Shown here: positions 5,602 through 6,626 of the stretch, piece by piece
Numbering within the stretch: position 1 is the first letter of the stretch
How the letters are laid out: every line of letters begins with the position of its first letter
NCBI GenBank assembly: GCA_947589135.1
Contig: CANPZT010000069.1
Span: 1 to 6,626 of the forward strand
DNA from: an uncultured Clostridia bacterium
GTDB taxonomy: Bacteria > Bacillota > Clostridia > TANB77 > CAG-508
Reading direction: 5' to 3'
Length of the DNA stretch: 6,626 nucleotides
Program-made: the position numbers and the translations under genes
Notes under the pieces: model-generated
What the model was told of the DNA's origin: nothing
Seen by the model: the letters and a program-made list of their open reading frames with translations, nothing else
Databases searched by the model: none

Positions 5602-5620
5602 ATAGGTTTGTCAAACATAT
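5602..5620. promoter_or_regulatory. Near-perfect 19-bp palindrome upstream of the argS promoter
   Basis: ATAGGTTTGTCAAACATAT is symmetric about position 5611 except for one mismatched pair (5605/5617). It lies about 30 bp upstream of the argS -35 box, between that promoter and the preceding terminator. The symmetry suits a dimeric repressor or activator site, but no regulator is visible and this is unproven. Confidence 0.35.
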
Positions 5621-5632
5621 GCCACACTTTAC

Positions 5633-5668
5633 AAAAAAATCTACCTACTTATGACAAAGAAGGTAGAT
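5633..5668 (-). terminator. Intrinsic terminator after the acyltransferase gene
   Basis: AUCUACCU (5668-5661) pairs perfectly with AGGUAGAU (5646-5639). After a U-U mismatch a further CUU/AAG closes a 6-nt loop, and the stem runs into seven U. It separates the acyltransferase unit from the argS promoter. Confidence 0.9.
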
Positions 5669-5671
5669 ACT

Positions 5672-5737
5672 TTATAAATTGGTTAATTGAATTTTCCTTT
5701 TCCAATTATTTTTAAGTGTTAGCAAATCTTCTGGCAT
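5672..5737 (-). other. Orphan 21-codon ORF, possible gene remnant
   Basis: Between the acyltransferase stop and its terminator lies an ATG-to-TAA frame encoding MPEDLLTLKNNWKR followed by KIQLTNL. The frame is also open upstream of the ATG for several codons (QLKRQVGT). It has no convincing SD. Composition is protein-like (amphipathic, Leu and Lys spaced), so it may be the tail of a decayed gene, but chance is equally plausible at this length. Confidence 0.15.
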
Positions 5738-5754
5738 TGTTCCGACCTGCCTCT

Positions 5755-6626
5755 TTAATTGTTTTCTTTATGATTTTCTGATGTAATTTCATTACTTACT
5801 ATAATATCAATAATTTTGTTCCAAATGATATTTACCTTTCTATATATCGTAATTGACATTTTATCCATATACTTCTTAAATATACTTTTATAAAGTATAG
5901 CAAATGTAACTCCATAAACTAATAGGAAACCAAAAAATGCAAAGCACCATATAAGTAAATTATTGTATGAATAATTTTCCAGTATATGTTGGAATATATC
6001 AAAACGTACATAATCTCTCATTATTCTATTAGTATGAGTAATATATATAAGTAATGATAAACTTGAAATATAATTTATAGTCTTATTACTAAAGTTTTTT
6101 CTTAATGCTAATCCTAGACTTGCAAATGCTATAATTAAAATTAATGGATTATTAAAATCATTCCACCTAGAATACAATCCTTTTCCTGTTATTTCAGTTA
6201 TATAACTCGACAATAAATTTATTGCTACTTGTAATATAAAACATAATAAAATTAAATTTATAGAAAGTTTCTTTTTTTCCATCTTTTTATATAATCCACT
6301 TTTTTTGACATATGCTGTAATAAAATATATAGTAATAAATCCAATTATATTAGAATAATAAAATCCTGGATTTCTTAAAACAAAATAGATACAGCAATAC
6401 ATTATAAATAAGCAAGCAGAAATTGAACACAACCTTTTTTTATCCAACTTCTCTATAATCATATTTAGAAATGGATGAATTGCATACAGTAATATATAAC
6501 ATGATAAAAACCAACTATTTCCGTTCAGTACAGGAGTAAATTGTTTCGCTATGTAAATTATAGAAAATTTATATTTCATAATAGGAAATATAATTAGTGA
6601 AACAATAGATAATCGAGTAGAGGATA
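5755..6626 (-). CDS. Membrane acyltransferase, family 3 (C-terminal part, runs off the window)
   Basis: This appears to be an acyltransferase family 3 integral membrane protein, the group that transfers acetyl or other acyl groups to cell-surface polysaccharides or other envelope molecules. The visible 289 or so residues include several hydrophobic helices and the family-like segment NGNSWFLSCYILLYAIHPFLN (written here in part: SWFLSCYILLYAIHPFLN), the late helix SSLSLLIYITHTNRIMRDYV, and a polar, basic C-terminal tail ending SENHKENN. An in-frame ATG exists at 6579, but the frame stays open without a stop to the window edge and no SD precedes that ATG, so the true start is almost certainly outside. 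The N-terminal helices carrying the usual catalytic His/Arg are therefore missing here. The acyl donor and acceptor cannot be told. It has a terminator of its own and looks unrelated to argS. Confidence 0.75.
   Translation of the reverse strand, partial: SSTRLSIVSLIIFPIMKYKFSIIYIAKQFTPVLNGNSWFLSCYILLYAIHPFLNMIIEKLDKKRLCSISACLFIMYCCIYFVLRNPGFYYSNIIGFITIYFITAYVKKSGLYKKMEKKKLSINLILLCFILQVAINLLSSYITEITGKGLYSRWNDFNNPLILIIAFASLGLALRKNFSNKTINYISSLSLLIYITHTNRIMRDYVRFDIFQHILENYSYNNLLIWCFAFFGFLLVYGVTFAILYKSIFKKYMDKMSITIYRKVNIIWNKIIDIIVSNEITSENHKENN

Noticed and set aside
5584..5614. TTGACA box upstream of argS as a second promoter
   Set aside because: The best -10-like sequence, GATAAA, is about 20 nt away, too far for sigma-A, while a much better promoter lies at 5543-5571.

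Overview
The window looks like a chromosomal segment of a low-GC Bacillota, most likely a member of the Clostridia. The DNA is very A/T-rich, Shine-Dalgarno (SD) sequences are strong (AGGAGG type), promoters are near-consensus sigma-A, genes end in intrinsic terminators, and the ribosomal proteins and ArgRS read as clostridial. This placement is inferred from sequence character; no search was run. Every gene I can support lies on the minus strand, so transcription runs from high to low coordinates.

Region by region, in transcription order: (1) 6626-5755 is the C-terminal part of a polytopic membrane acyltransferase (family 3), cut by the window edge and followed by an intrinsic terminator. 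(2) 5571-3717 is argS (arginyl-tRNA synthetase), with its own extended -10 promoter, a TTG start set by a strong SD, and only a weak A/T hairpin after it. (3) 3666-3321 is a free-standing transcription unit for a 74-residue two-helix membrane protein of unknown function, with its own promoter and a strong terminator. (4) 3228-2938 is the control region of the S10 operon. It has a TTGACA-17-TATAAT promoter, a perfect inverted repeat just upstream, and a leader of about 256 nt that holds a folded domain, a possible 6-codon leader ORF and an intrinsic terminator placed before the first gene. (5) 2937-1 is the S10 operon in canonical order: rpsJ (S10), rplC (L3), rplD (L4), rplW (L23) and rplB (L2, cut at the window edge).

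The genes are ordinary translation machinery. The unusual part is the non-coding DNA: the attenuator-like S10 leader, a 187-nt rpsJ-rplC spacer full of inverted repeats, and a 233-nt rplW-rplB spacer where neighbouring genes are otherwise nearly touching. Together these suggest several layers of control over the operon, but all RNA structures were read by eye and none is proven. I saw no mobile element, CRISPR array, tRNA, rRNA or defence system.
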